Positions 50,801 to 61,948 of a stretch of DNA of 64,000 nt are shown here, one piece after another (the stretch's first letter is position 1; the number at the start of each line of letters is the position of its first letter). The stretch spans positions 372,001 through 436,000 of the forward strand of contig CAJRBF020000001.1 of NCBI GenBank assembly GCA_907165275.2, read 5' to 3'. A program made the translations under genes and the position numbers. Source of the DNA: Zygaena filipendulae (Eukaryota; Arthropoda; Insecta; Lepidoptera; Zygaenidae). The notes below the pieces were generated by a model. It made no database searches and was not told the DNA's origin. It saw only the letters and a list, made by a program, of their open reading frames with translations.

Positions 50801-50900
50801 CATAGTTATTTTTAAGTATGTTCGTGTAAAACTCGTGTGATTTAGTGCGCAACCCTCTCACGTTCTGATAGTAAATGGATAGCAATGTACCACTACTCAT
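47882..50900 (-). pseudogene. LINE ORF2: endonuclease and reverse transcriptase, with two lesions
   Basis: From the ATG at 50900: APE-type endonuclease (YYQNVRGLRTK, CITETWL, then after the break ILGDFNVSHAEW) and RT (GSDGIHPILI, ITPIPKN, QHGFRKARSVETN, DFSKAFDKINF, GVPQGSHIGPVLF, LLYADDTKV). An in-frame TGA at 50592-50594 splits the endonuclease, with the frame unchanged on the other side. A one-base shift near 48110-48133 moves the last ~83 codons to another frame. Otherwise intact, so the copy is recent. Its start overlaps the stop of the hydrophobic ORF (ATGAGTAG). Confidence 0.85.
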
Positions 50901-51471
50901 TAAATATAACTCTAATCAGGTGTGATTTATACAATGAAGCGACGAGCGGTAAGTTATTCAAATGAGTGCCGGCCGGCGAGCGAATAAGAACCACAATACT
51001 GATGAGTAATACTATTATCAGGCATACTATGTTATTAGTATTGTAAAAAATATACCATAGTGAAACTAAAGACACAAAAAATATAATAACATTATTTATA
51101 TCGATTTTATGAGGTAATCGAAATAGTTCATAGGTAAAAAAATCAAAGTAAGTGTAAGAGACGTTTTTGAAACAAAAAACATAATATTCGTGTTTGAAGT
51201 TAAGATTACAAATGCATTTCAATGGTAGAATTACGTTATACATATAATACAACGCAACACTAGACAAAACGTAAGGATTAAAGATAAGTAAATTACAACT
51301 TACAAGTGAATCATGGCGTACATTACAAGACACCTCACAAGATACGAAGATAATATTAAGTGTAAAATGAAAGCGTTTATTTGTAGAACAAGAAATTGCA
51401 CTAATGATACGACCACAATAAAGCCTAGTTAAATAAGTACACAAAAAAATACCAAAATACTTTGCTACAAG
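50893..51471 (-). other. Hydrophobic open frame between ORF1 and ORF2, in frame with ORF1
   Basis: After the ORF1 TGA (51474-51472) the same frame stays open for about 192 codons to a TAG at 50895-50893. The translation has several membrane-like segments (for example IIFFVSLVSLWYIFY and IVCLIIVLLISIVVLI) and many Cys. There is no early ATG; entry would need readthrough of UGA-C or non-AUG initiation. This is not a known LINE domain. Confidence 0.4.
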
Positions 51472-52368
51472 TCATTTTATCTTCTCGAGGTCTTTCTCGC
51501 TAGTAATTACGATGGGTTTCGAAGTTTCGAGCTTACGTACAAATATTTTGCAGTCCCTTAGCCATACGAACTTGTAGTTATGTTCCTTCGCAGTTAGTCG
51601 CGTCTTGCGATATAATAATTTATTTTGCGGTGTTAAATGTTTATTAACGAATATAGGCCTGGCCGGTCCATCCATACCCAGGTCAGCAGTGGTAATCCCA
51701 CGGCGGGCCCTTACAGCCGCCAGGAGATTCAGTTTGTCTTTATGTTGATTAAATCTCACTATTATATTCGGTATGAGGCCAATATCAGTGACGTGTTCCG
51801 ATTTATCGCCACTACCTCTATTTACAAATCTTCTCACTCGTTTTATGTAGTCAATATCCGACGGAACAAATTGCATGCCCACTTTAATTGATAGCGTATT
51901 GAATATATTCGTTAAATTTTCACTGTTTAAAGGAGACACGCCGGATATTTCAAGGTTATTGGCGCGACCATGCTGTTCGATCATACCTATCTGGTTGTTC
52001 AAGTTCAAAATGGTAATTTTTGCCGCGGACAGATCCTTCTCGAGCGACTGGGTTTTATCTTCTGTATATTTTTTCAAGTTTATTAAATCGGTTTGAATTT
52101 TATTTTGCACCTGAACTATGTTTTCTATTTTATCAATAACGATTTTGACATCACTTGTATGTTTTGATAGCATGTCGCTTTGGGTCTGAGCAAATTCCTT
52201 TAGGGTGGACATTATCTCTGCACGAAAATCAGTCAGGGCGTCAGTGAATTCGTTGTCCCTTTGTTTCCTTTTGCGAAGCGTCACCATCGAAGAGTTATCA
52301 CTATCGGCGAGTTTGGACAAGTCAGGAAAAGATCCGGTGGACTTTGGTGGCGTTCTCGTTGGAATCAT
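51472..52368 (-). CDS. LINE ORF1 protein (coiled coil + RRM-like nucleic-acid chaperone)
   Basis: 298 codons from the ATG at 52368 (the frame is open further upstream through a GTG). An N-terminal basic/polar stretch leads to a coiled coil (LTDFRAEIMSTLKEFAQTQ to about residue 150). An RRM-like block follows (RANNLEISGVSPLNSENL, then PNIIVRFNQHKDKLNLL) and a C-terminal domain with NKHLTPQNKLLYRKTR, the arrangement of CR1/L1-type ORF1 proteins that coat LINE RNA. Open throughout. Confidence 0.8.
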   Translation of the reverse strand: MIPTRTPPKSTGSFPDLSKLADSDNSSMVTLRKRKQRDNEFTDALTDFRAEIMSTLKEFAQTQSDMLSKHTSDVKIVIDKIENIVQVQNKIQTDLINLKKYTEDKTQSLEKDLSAAKITILNLNNQIGMIEQHGRANNLEISGVSPLNSENLTNIFNTLSIKVGMQFVPSDIDYIKRVRRFVNRGSGDKSEHVTDIGLIPNIIVRFNQHKDKLNLLAAVRARRGITTADLGMDGPARPIFVNKHLTPQNKLLYRKTRLTAKEHNYKFVWLRDCKIFVRKLETSKPIVITSEKDLEKIK

Positions 52369-52646
52369 ATTTATCAAGGTGAATAGGCAACGTACCAGTA
52401 ATCGAAAATTTGTTTGATTATTACACAACCACAACACAGAACCCAGCACAGCAAAAAAATAAATAAATAATTAATTAAGTTTATATTGATTAATAGCGTT
52501 GAGATGTAGGTAGGTACAAAACGCGTAGCAGCGAAGCGAAACAAACAAGCGCGCGTTCACTCTCAATCACGGATGACGGACGAATGCGATAATACGATAG
52601 ATTACATGAATACGATATTATAGAATACATAAATAATAAGCGAAAT
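52369..52646. other. Junction between LINE 5' end and BEL/Pao 3' end
   Basis: Holds the LINE leader and, from about 52480 to 52640, AT-rich text following the BEL integrase stop that may be a BEL 3' LTR remnant. No matching 5' LTR seen near 58240. Confidence 0.35.
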
Positions 52647-54023
52647 TTATTGCGAAGGTAAAGGACACAGCTTGACGACTGGGCGCAGGAAGGTTCCCCT
52701 GGCCGTCCTTATTGTAGCGACACGAACAATACCGTCCTTCGAAGGATGTACCTTATCTATCACCCCCAAAGAAGGAGCGTTGTCGGTAATTACAACAACC
52801 ACAGAGCCCTCGGTGACTGGGTTTGTTACAGAATTCCACTTCATTCTGTTTTGCAAGCTGTGAAGATATTCAAGCCTCCATCGCTCCCAAAACGACTGAA
52901 TAAGCTTATCTAGTAATGAATGTCTATGCAATAGATTTAAATTACTATCCTCCATCATTGGGGCGGGCAAAGAATTCAACGGCGCGGTGTGGAGGAAATG
53001 ACTTGGCGTTAGAGCCGTCGGTTCTGAGGGATCTGAACTCAATACAGTAAGCGGCCTTGAGTTTAACAAACTCTCTATCTGAATAACGACAGTATTGAGT
53101 TCTTCGTAAGAAAGAAGCTGTTGTCCGATAATTTTAAAGAGGTGAGTTTTTATAACCTTTACCATGCTCTCCCAGCAGCCACCAAAGTGCGGTGCTGAGG
53201 GCGGTATGAACTTCCACGAAATACGATTTTCCGCGAGTTCTTCTTCGAAGCGTGATTTATATTCGGTGTTTAGAAACTTGTAGAGCCCACGTAAATAATT
53301 ATGAGAACCTACGAAGTTCGTCCCATTGTCTGAGTACAGACATTGAACAGGCCCGCGACGAGCTAGGAAGCGCTTCAACGCGGCCAAGAAGCTAGGTGTA
53401 CTCAGATCAGTCGCGATCTCTACGTGTACGGCTCGTGTTGTCAAGCAGGTGAAAACCCAGAGCCAAGCCTTTAGACTCCGCACTCCCCGACGTCGTACAG
53501 GAACGTAGGGAAAAGGTCCAGCGTAATCGCAGCCTGTATGCGAAAATGCCTTGAGCGACTCCCTGACTCGAAAGTCCGGTAAATCGCTCATGAGGGGATA
53601 TACGGGACGCGGTCGCGACCTAAAACAGGTGTTGCACGCGTGAACTCTCTGTCTGACGATGCGTCGTGCAGCCAGAATCCAGTAGCGCTGCCTCAACAAT
53701 GACATTAAGAGCTCGGGCCCTGCATGGAAGTGTTTAATATGATAATAGTCGATTATTTTAATGACTACGTCGTCATGTCTCGGTAGAACGACCGGATGCT
53801 TTTGCGAATAGGTTAGGGTTGAATTTGACAGGCGGCCACCGACTCTAATGAGACCATCGCTAAGGAAAGGTTTGAGTTTTTCCAAAGCAGGTGAGCACTG
53901 TTCGCCCTCCGACAAATTTACGAAATCTTCATGAAAATGTTTCTGCTGCACGATTTGCAACAGTTTAGTTTCAGCAAACTCTAAGTTGCTGGCGGTCACG
54001 GAACCGCTCGGGCGCCGCGGCAA
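52647..54023 (-). pseudogene. BEL/Pao integrase with C-terminal DUF5641-like domain
   Basis: 458 codons. HHCC zinc motif (HIKHFHAG ... CNTCFR, about 95-133), DDE core with GCDYAGPF, CLYSDNGTNFVG and HFGGCWESMVK, then the WERWRLEYLHSLQNRMKW and GSVVVVITDN blocks of the DUF5641-type C-terminal domain. It overlaps the RT/RNase H ORF in another frame at 53996-54023, so the polyprotein is broken there (near 54000-54060). Confidence 0.88.
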
Positions 54024-55324
54024 TTATTTAGCAAAGCGATATATATATATGCGATAACTCGCCGTACCTTACTCCATGAAGAGATGCGCGAGCTCAGCGA
54101 ATAGAGCACCGAGTGCTCGGGTTTTACTGTCATCACTAAATATGACAGCACCCTTTGCTCTGGAATATCTGACATATTTATGGACTCTTCGATTGACTTG
54201 AGTGTCCACTTAGATGGATCCAATTGGGTCCATGGGGGTCCACATGACCACAGTGGGTGACAAATCAATTGACGCGGTGACAATCCACGCGACAGGCAAT
54301 CCGCGGGGTTCTCGACACCCGACACGTGATAGAAATTATCAGCAGCAATATTCTCCGTCAACTGGACAACCCTGTTCGCAACGAACGTTTGCCAGCGATG
54401 GGGCGAATTCTTAATCCAATACAATACTACTTTAGAGTCTGTAAACGCGTAAACGTTTACTTTGTGACGAGGATTATAACAATCATAAACTACGCGAAGT
54501 AATTTCGATAGAAGCACAGCTGCGCAAAGCTCCAGTCTGGCCACGGAGAGCGATTTAACTGGTGCTACCTTAGACTTAGCGCACACAAGTCTTACGATAT
54601 TATCATGGCTGGAGTTGCGCACATGCAGGTACACAACGCCACCGTAGGCTTGCTCGCTTGCGTCGCTGAAACCTATTAAAGTAACCACACTAGCCTCCGT
54701 GACGCCAAGGTGACGCGGTATTTGATAGTCGTCGAGACAGGGAAGCTCCGAACAAAACCGCTGCCACTGCTTTACAATGTGCGAGGGAAGCTGGTCGTCC
54801 CAATCGATCTTCAGCACCCATAACTGTCTAATCAGTAATTTGACATTTAAAACAACAGGAGCAATGAAACCCAATATATCCCAAAGTCTCGCTATTGTTG
54901 ACAAAATTGAACGCTTAGTGCATTTATCGCACTGAGAAAGTGTGACCTTAAATAAAAAATTATCTGAAGTCTGAGACCAACGCAGACCGAGTATTTTTTG
55001 TTGAGCGGCTTTATCGAACGCTACATCGACGGGCAACCTATGGGAAATAGGGATTCGATCGGTAACTGTCGGTGAATTACTCGACCACTTCACTAGGTCT
55101 AACTGAGCACTCTTAAATAAATTTATAAGCTCCTCAGCGACCTCTATAGCATCGTTTTCTCGTAATATAGAGCAAACTATATCATCCATGTAGAGCGACG
55201 AGGAGGCTACTTCCGATGCGCGGGGAAAGCGATGACCGTCGTCGGCGACCAGTTGCCGAACCGTGCGAAGCGCATGGAAGGGGCTCGACTTAAGACCAAA
55301 GCACACTCTATTAAATTGATACAA
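53996..55324 (-). pseudogene. BEL/Pao reverse transcriptase (C-terminal half) and RNase H
   Basis: 442 codons. It starts within the RT palm (FNRVCFGLKSSPF), has the catalytic SLYMDDIV near residue 45, a thumb/connection region (KILGLRWSQTSDNF), and RNase H motifs GFSDASEQAYG, ARLELCAAVLL and FTDSKVVLYWI. The N-terminal part is in a different frame (55974-55340), separated by a one-base shift in a short T run near 55360. Confidence 0.88.
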
Positions 55325-55329
55325 CAGTA

Positions 55330-55974
55330 ACGGGTCACGCGGGTCGAAACGATCTGTAAAAACATTTGTTTACAATCGGCGGATATAGGAAACAATCGAA
55401 AGTTTAATAATATTTTAAAAAGATCAACCTGTAGATTTTCACCGGAGTGCAGGATATCGTTCAACGAAACGCCCGTACTAGTCTTACTACTGGCGTCCAA
55501 GACGATGCGAAGCTTAGTCGTCGCCTTATCTTCACGAATTACACCATGATGTGGAATCACATACATGGGGGTAGAAGTGGGGTCTTGCTTATCCGAAGGT
55601 GCGGGAGAAAGATAACCCTTCTGCAAATATTCTCTAATGACTTCATCGTAAGCAACCCTAAACTTCTGAGAAGCCTCAAGCTTCCTCTCTAAGCAAAGGA
55701 AACGTCTGCGAGCCGCGTCGTACGAGTTACCGAGCGAATATACATCGTAGCGGAACGGCAACGCGACTTTGTATCTACCACTGACGGGATCTCGTACAGT
55801 GGTGGCGCGATAAAACTCTTCACACTCGATGTCATCCTGACATCTAGCGGGCGGTAGGGATAATTCTTCGAGTTCCCAAAATTTTTTAATTAACTCGTCC
55901 ACAGGTTTTGCCACCGTAGCACAACAAGAAGTGACCGTAGAGGCGCGGTGAGCGACGGTGCGGACGTCGCCCAT
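55330..55974 (-). pseudogene. BEL/Pao protease-RT linker and RT N-terminus
   Basis: Reads KFWELEELS, then RYKVALPFR, REYLQKGYLSP, YVIPHHGVI, KLRIVLDASSKT and FPISADCKQMFLQ, the order of BEL/Pao RT fingers and motif A (here SADCKQ where ADI is usual). In frame just upstream is a segment like the end of a retropepsin (VLGYIVMG), so the protease originally joined here. Right after MFLQI the frame shifts. Confidence 0.85.
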
Positions 55975-57370
55975 GACGATATAACCTAGGACGGTTTGTA
56001 TAGGGAACGTGCACGAACTATAGGTGGCAGCACTAAATCGACAAAAGAGACACTATGCGGACAGTAGAGGAAACTTATTAAAGTTGTCATCGTGCTTTCG
56101 GAAGGAAGATAATAATTGAAGAGATAGTTTTGTTTTCATAATTATGTAAATAAAACTATCTCCTCAATTAGGTATATTATATTTTTGAATAGGTATGATA
56201 AAAGTTATAAAATATGGCTTCCGGTCTATCTATATCTAGGTATATACTTATAATAAAACTGTAGAGGTCAATTCTGTACATTGAATATAATATATTCAAA
56301 ATTAATATTGGAGGATGAATGGTGATCGATACTGATGCCAAAAAAGCAATCAGTAAATTTTTTGTCTGTCTGTCTGTCTGTCTGTCTGTATGTGCACGCA
56401 TGGGTCAAATACTAGTGAAGGGATTTTAAGCAAACTTGGTACGATTGTAGTCCATACTCCTGGACAGGTTATAGGCTATATAATAATTATAATATCATTT
56501 ATAATAATAAATATATAACGCTAAGACACATAGGAGCTGAGCAGTGACGATAAATTTGAAGCAAGTCGGATGAAAATGCGCTTTCGAGCTCTTATCCTCG
56601 TATACGTTTACTCAATCACGCAAAAACGGCTGAACGGGTTTGGATGAAATTTGACGTGCACGTTGTCAGGGGTACAGAGAAGCACATAGGGTACTTTTTA
56701 TCCCGGGATTCATGCGGGAACTCCGAAATTATCACGGGTGAAACCCCGAGGCACAGCTAGTCATCATCAATAATATAATAATTAATGATCGTCAGCGTGG
56801 CCAAAATATGTCAAAAGGTTTTTAAGCTTTTGAGGCCGGCCATGTATTGGAGGTTGAAGAGATGAGGATGAGGAGGATGATCTAAAGAAGAACATGAGGC
56901 TGTGAAAACTGGTAAAATTGTCGCACAAACTAAAATATCCAATGTTTACGATAAGAAAATAATCCTTACTAATATTATAAATGCGAAAGTGAGTTTTTGT
57001 TTGTTTACTTGTTTGTTACGCTTTTACGCCTGAACGGCACAACCGATCATCGTGAAATTTTGCATACAAGTGTTCAGGAGGTTTATTTACTACTAGCTTT
57101 TCGGGATTCCTGAACTCCGGACTGTCCGGAACTTCAAACAGCTAATGGAAACTAAACCCCCTGAAAACTTGTATGCAAAATTTCACGATGATCGGTTGTG
57201 CCGTTTTATTTTTTGTTATTTTTTGTCGATGTATTGATAGTTGATACATCCAGAAATACAACAATGAATTGTGATTAGCTAGAATAATAATTTTCACTAG
57301 TAAAATTAATCCTGTTTACTTGTCATAAATGTGAATGGCAACTATCAATAGATTCGGATTGGCGACGCCA
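55975..57370. repeat. Repeat cluster inserted in the BEL/Pao gag-pol junction
   Basis: Contains a (GTCT)n array (56361-56392), an interspersed repeat ending gggtgaaaccccgaggcacagctagt (to 56760), a second repeat (ttactaatattataaatgcgaaag..., 56967 on) and an inverted repeat with 50-bp arms (57034-57083 and 57155-57205). Edges carry tagggaacgtgcac (56006-56019) and its inverse gtgcacgttcccta (57388-57401). It replaces most of the protease. Confidence 0.65.
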
Positions 57371-57548
57371 GTTAGCAGCACCGTCGTTGTGCACGTTCCC
57401 TATAGGCAAGGCCAGCGACGCATTGCGCGACGAGTGTGACGACGCGTCAATGGACGTTGTACACAATGATACGTCGGCGCGACACGAAGTAGCGCCAGCG
57501 GTAGCGGGGATCGTAGGCTCGGCGGACGCGGGGGGGACGCGCGTCTCA

Positions 57549-57785
57549 CGGCCGCACTCAGAGTTGACTTTAATGGTTACTTAGTTAAGTATAGATATTT
57601 AAAACAAAACTGCCGCAAACAGAGACGTTCAGTAAATTAATATTAATTGGCATTTAATGAGATGTAACTTAATTAGTTAAATGCCAACTAACATTAATTT
57701 ATTAAACTTGTCTGATTGAGGCAGTTTTGTTTTAAAAATCTATACTTAACTAATTAATCATTAAAGTCGACTCTGAGTGCGGCGG
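57549..57785. mobile_element. Foldback MITE, same family as 25784-26259, in BEL gag
   Basis: 237 bp, same termini (CGGCCGC... and ...GTGCGGCGG), flanked by TCA at 57546-57548 and 57786-57788, again a 3-bp target duplication. It interrupts the gag reading frame. Confidence 0.87.
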
Positions 57786-58240
57786 TCAGGTGGCGCGGGC
57801 GCCAGGGCACTCGTCGGCTCGGCGTTGAATTGCGTCGGCCGGGTATCGGGGCCTCGGTTCGAGTCCGGAAAAGCAAAACTATTTTTATCAAAATGCAAAA
57901 GTGTGTGATGTTTTTGTCGACACATTCTGCAATGCGTAGAGGAGGTACATACCGCCATTCTATGCTTAATACTCAAACAATTAATACACGCATTGTATTC
58001 CTTAACGCTTCTAAATCGATCGGCAGGCGACATTGCATTAAATTGAGGACATTTAAATAAATGTGTATGCGAAAACGAAGCGTTATTACAAAGACATCTT
58101 TGAACTTTACCAATATTATTATCCGTACTAACGAATGCGTGATAATTCGGCGGATTGCTCTTGGAAGTTGCGCGTGAATGTGACTTATCGCTCTGCTTCC
58201 TAGAACTAACAGCGTGTGACGTAGTAGCCGTACGGCCTTG
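57786..58240 (-). pseudogene. BEL/Pao gag zinc-knuckle region
   Basis: An open frame from a TAA near 58243 through 57786 holds CLCNNASFSHTHLFKCPQF, then CINCLSIKHRMAVCTSSTHC and CRQKHHTLLHFD, the Cys/His arrays at the end of BEL/Pao Gag that bind RNA. The frame then runs into the MITE. The N-terminal part of gag is missing upstream. Confidence 0.75.
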
Positions 58241-58602
58241 TTACGACAAAACGCTGTAAACATTGGAATGCAAAGTTTCAGAAAACGCGGTATTAAGTTT
58301 TAATGTTTTACTCGTTACCAAATTTCATCCAGTGTAGATAAATGTCTGATTTTTTTTTTAATTATTGGTCATAGTTTTTGCTAATTTTCATTAGAACATA
58401 AAGTTAGCATATTTTTATTAGAAACCTCAAAAACTTAAGAAAGATTGTTTTGTTATGATAACATCCAATGGCCAGTATGAGATAGTATTATGATATAACG
58501 ATGCAACCTAAGCTTTTGTAGTAATATGTTTATGTTATGATATTATAAGTCAAATAAGTAAAATTTAAATAAAAATACTGAGCTTTTTGGTCTTTATAAA
58601 AT
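58241..58602. other. AT-rich spacer, nothing recognised
   Basis: No ORF or repeat noticed; probably the 3' flank of the minus-strand transposase below. Confidence 0.45.
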
Positions 58603-60715
58603 TTAATCAAATATTTCTGAAGCCGACTTATCTAAGTCTTCAGTAATGTTAACATTGACTGTTAAATTTTCATAAAAATTATACCTGGACCTCGGCATAA
58701 ATTTTAACAGATTATTTAGATCATCTTTCTTTTTTTGAGAAATACCTTCTGGTTGTGTTCTTTTTGGTATGTTTGCAAACATATCAACTTTTTTTTCAGT
58801 AGATTTCAGAATTTCTTTCTTAAAAGTTTTTGTTAAAACATCAAGTTCCTTGAAATCATTATCATCGTAGTGAATTTTAACATAAATATTGGGATTACCT
58901 CTTCGAAATTCTACAATTTTAAACATTGAGATGTTGTGATTCCTTGGAAAAACCGATTTTAATTCATTTTTAAATAACATGACATCATTGCAGTTATGTA
59001 CATGGGTTGTCAAATTTTTCCTGGATTTTTTAAACATATGGATATAGTCATCTAAATCATATAGATTGCCTGATTTATTCATCTGATTGGTGATGCTACC
59101 ATGTACACTATCGGCTGACATGTAGGTATGACCAGGCTCCAGATATTCTATTTTAATAGTTTGGATGGTGTCGTTATTACAATCATTAATTAATCTCAGC
59201 AATGCAGAGTATAATATTTTATTTTTATTTTGGGCATTGCAATTATCTGCATACAAAATTACTCTTAAATAATCTCTACAGAATTTTTTTATAAACATAA
59301 CATATGCCGTCGCTACGTCAAATGCTTTACGACCAGATTCACCTTCGTTCCACAACATCATCGTCGCCGGTTTATTTCCTTTACCTATGCCGGGCAAAGG
59401 TTTCATTAAACAAGTTTAGTTTTCTGCTAAAGAAGAAATCTTTATTATTTAATTTTGGCATAGTTATACATTTCTGCATATCCACAGTAAATAAGCCGAT
59501 ACCCAAATCCTCTGTTTCGGCCTCCTACTTATCTGCGTTCATGTGAGTTCTAGATATATTTTTATTGGATATATGTTGTGCATACCCAACGCAAACTTTG
59601 CAATTGCATTCATTACACACATGATCAATAATACCTTCGCCTCTCGGCTCTTTTGGTTTGGGATGGACTACAGCGTGAGCTTCACATTTAGGACATTTGT
59701 CCTGCATAGGCTGCTGAGTATAAATATTCTTTAACCGAATTCTTTTGTGGAATGTTGCCCAGCTGCATGGCTTGTGGCCCTTTTGTTCTAAATGACCTTT
59801 CAAGAAAAGGAACATTTGAGAGAGGGTCAATCCAGATGGTAAATATCTCCGATTAGGTGCATGTTCTAATCTATAATGAGATGTTGTTGGATGGAACAGT
59901 TCAATAAAATTATCTATATCTTCAACATATTCATCAGAAAGAGCATGCTTAGGCTTATGACGACCTCTTAAATCTGGTGCTGCAGATACCGTAGCTGATG
60001 CTGAAGATTTACACATTTTGAAATTAGCTTTTAAAACAACAACTACTGCCTGGTCATTGGTATAGCCTAAGGTCCGCAAGAACATAGTTTTGCATACACG
60101 ATTATCAAGTAGCTTGTATATATAAGTATGGTTTCTTTTTGTAGATTTGGAATACCGCATAGCAATTTTATTATTTTCTACATTACGTGAAATGAAATCC
60201 CTTCTTCTTTGAATATCCATCTCCCAGTAGCTATTCCAAATTATCTGTCTTTGTTCTTCACTAATATTAACAGTACATTTTCTTATACATGTATTTTTAC
60301 AGGGAGCTCCTATTGGATGCTTTTTTTTATTTGCTTTTACTCTATCTCCGTGATCTTTGATTCGTTTCTTTTTTGCAGGTGGTGGTAGTACATCATTTTC
60401 ATCCTCAGATACTTCATCTGGCTGGTGATCTTGGTATTCATGACTTTCGCTAAGATTTTGAACTGTTACTGCTGTTATTAGTTCGTCCTGTTCCGCTTGT
60501 TTTCCTGTAGATTTTTTGGCAATAGGTAAAATCTTGTCTTCATTTTGTTTTTCAGTTACCGTTACAAGATCATTTTCATCTTCAGCTGGATTACCTAGTT
60601 GAAAATTTCGTTTACCAGACGTATTCTCTAGGTCAAAAACCACATCTGATATTTGATCTTCTATGTTCAGTATGTTTTCTTCGAGAAATGCATTATAATG
60701 TTCATAGTTCTGTAC
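58603..60715 (-). pseudogene. DUF7869-like transposase, broken
   Basis: The N-terminal part (60643-59525) has an acidic/basic leader, a Cys/His block (CKNTCIRKCTVNI) and a helical domain with PNRRYLPSGLTLSQMF and paired Cys (CPKCEAH, CNECNCKVC). The C-terminal part (59406-58603) has YADNCNAQNKN and GHTYMSADSVHGSI, the Asp/His signature of DUF7869-type transposase cores. Between them, at 59525-59527, is an in-frame TAG, and a one-base shift lies near 59400; otherwise both halves read on. Expected cut-and-paste function lost. The leader continues upstream of 60643 in frame, to an acceptor-like site near 60715. Confidence 0.65.
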
Positions 60716-61100
60716 CTCCTAATTGATTTTTAGGATAGTTCCGTTAATTTGGCATTAAAATAGAAATTTTAACGCAATTTAAAAAATGAGATGCTAACTT
60801 CACAAATAACATTCCAGCATCTCATAAAATTTGAAGTATTTGAGCATCGAGGAGTTATGTCTAGCATAGTTCTGTACCTCCTGATTGATTTTTAGGATAG
60901 TTCCGTTAATTTGGCATTAAAATTGAAATTTTAAACGCAATTTAAAGAATGAGATGCCAACTTCACGAATGAAATTTCAGCATCTCATTAAATTTGAAGT
61001 ATTTCAGCATCGAGAAGTTATGTCTAGCATAGTTCTGTTTATCCTGATTGATTTTAAGGATAGTTCCATTGATTCGGCCTTATATTCCTTCATATTCGTG
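60703..61100. repeat. 162-bp tandem repeat, ~2.4 units
   Basis: catagttctgtacctcct starts at 60703, 60865 and (degenerate) 61028. Each unit contains aatgagatgc...gcatctcat, able to pair. Lies in the presumed intron of the transposase gene. Confidence 0.85.
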
Positions 61101-61150
61101 CCGATAATAACTGATGAGTTTTAACTTTTTTGAGGGAGTTCGTAAATATT

Positions 61151-61670
61151 ACTGTGAGATGCTGACATTTTTATGTCAGTACTGGCCTCAGTAGAGGGTG
61201 TAATCGACAGATTTAGTCATGTTTCTTACCATCGAAAAGAGTTCCCAACTCTGACTGCGCTCAATAAAAAAATACGATTTTTTTAAATTTCAAATATACA
61301 ACTGTGAGATGCTGACCTTTTTATGTCAGTTCTGGCCCCATTAGAGTATGTAATCGACAGATTTAGTCATGTTGCTTACAATCGAAAAGAGTTCCCGTCT
61401 CTGACTGTTTTCAATAAAAAAATACGAATTTTTTAAATTTGAAATATGTAACTGTGAGATGCTGACATTTTTATGTCAGTTCTGGCCTCATTAGAGCATG
61501 TTATCGACAGATTTAGTCATCCTGCTTACTATAGAAAAGAGTTCCTATCTCTGACTGCGCTCAATAAAAAAATACGATTTTTTTAAATTTCAAATATACA
61601 ACTGTGAGATGCTGACATTTTTATGTCAGTTCTGGCTTCATTAGAGCATGTAATCGACAGTTCTGTCATT
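61151..61670. repeat. 150-bp tandem repeat, ~3.5 units
   Basis: actgtgagatgctgac starts at 61151, 61301, 61451 and 61601, an exact 150-bp period; each unit continues gtcagt(t/a)ctggcc...tcgacagatttagtcat...gaaaagagttcc. It shares the gagatgctga core with the adjacent 162-bp array. Confidence 0.9.
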
Positions 61671-61948
61671 TGCTGGATTGAAGTCTTCTTTTAGTACTAC
61701 AGAATTGTTCAAATCTGCAATAAATTAAAATATTTAGCATTGTTAGTGAGCATAAAGAATTTTGTATCAATCTAACTAAATTTTGTTACCTTTATTCTCC
61801 TTTGAAACATCCATATCTAACTCAATATCATTTAAGTTACCTTGAAGACTTGAACAGCTGTTGTCATCGCTAGTTGCCTCTATCATTTCAATTATAATGG
61901 ATTCAGTTTCTGTTTCACTTGGATTAAATTTGTTAACAAGATCTAGCC
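61640..61948 (-). pseudogene. Probable 5' exons of the DUF7869-like transposase
   Basis: Minus-strand exon-like pieces: 61948-~61794 (acidic, NPSETETESIIIEMIEA) and 61714-~61640 (after a TTTATTGCAG acceptor, LNNSVVLKEDFNPAND). Both are acidic and polar like the leader of the ORF at 60643. No start ATG in frame was found at 61948, so an upstream exon is missing or lost. Confidence 0.4.

Larger units (their letters stand above)
47650..52449 (-). mobile_element. LINE (CR1/Jockey-like) with ORF1 and ORF2, slightly decayed
   Basis: Minus-strand element. ORF1 (52368-51472) is followed by an in-frame hydrophobic extension (51471-50893), then ORF2 (50900-48099 plus a frameshifted C-terminus to 47882) and a 3' region ending in an (aaat)n-type tail at about 47650. 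The 5' end is not defined. It lies against the 3' end of the BEL/Pao element. Confidence 0.85.
52647..58240 (-). mobile_element. BEL/Pao LTR retrotransposon, degraded
   Basis: On the minus strand from 58240 down: gag zinc-knuckle region, a MITE, remains of the gag/protease junction, a ~1.3 kb repeat cluster, then RT, RNase H and integrase. Gag N-terminus and LTRs are not found; much of the protease is missing. Frameshifts split pol into three frames. Confidence 0.85.
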
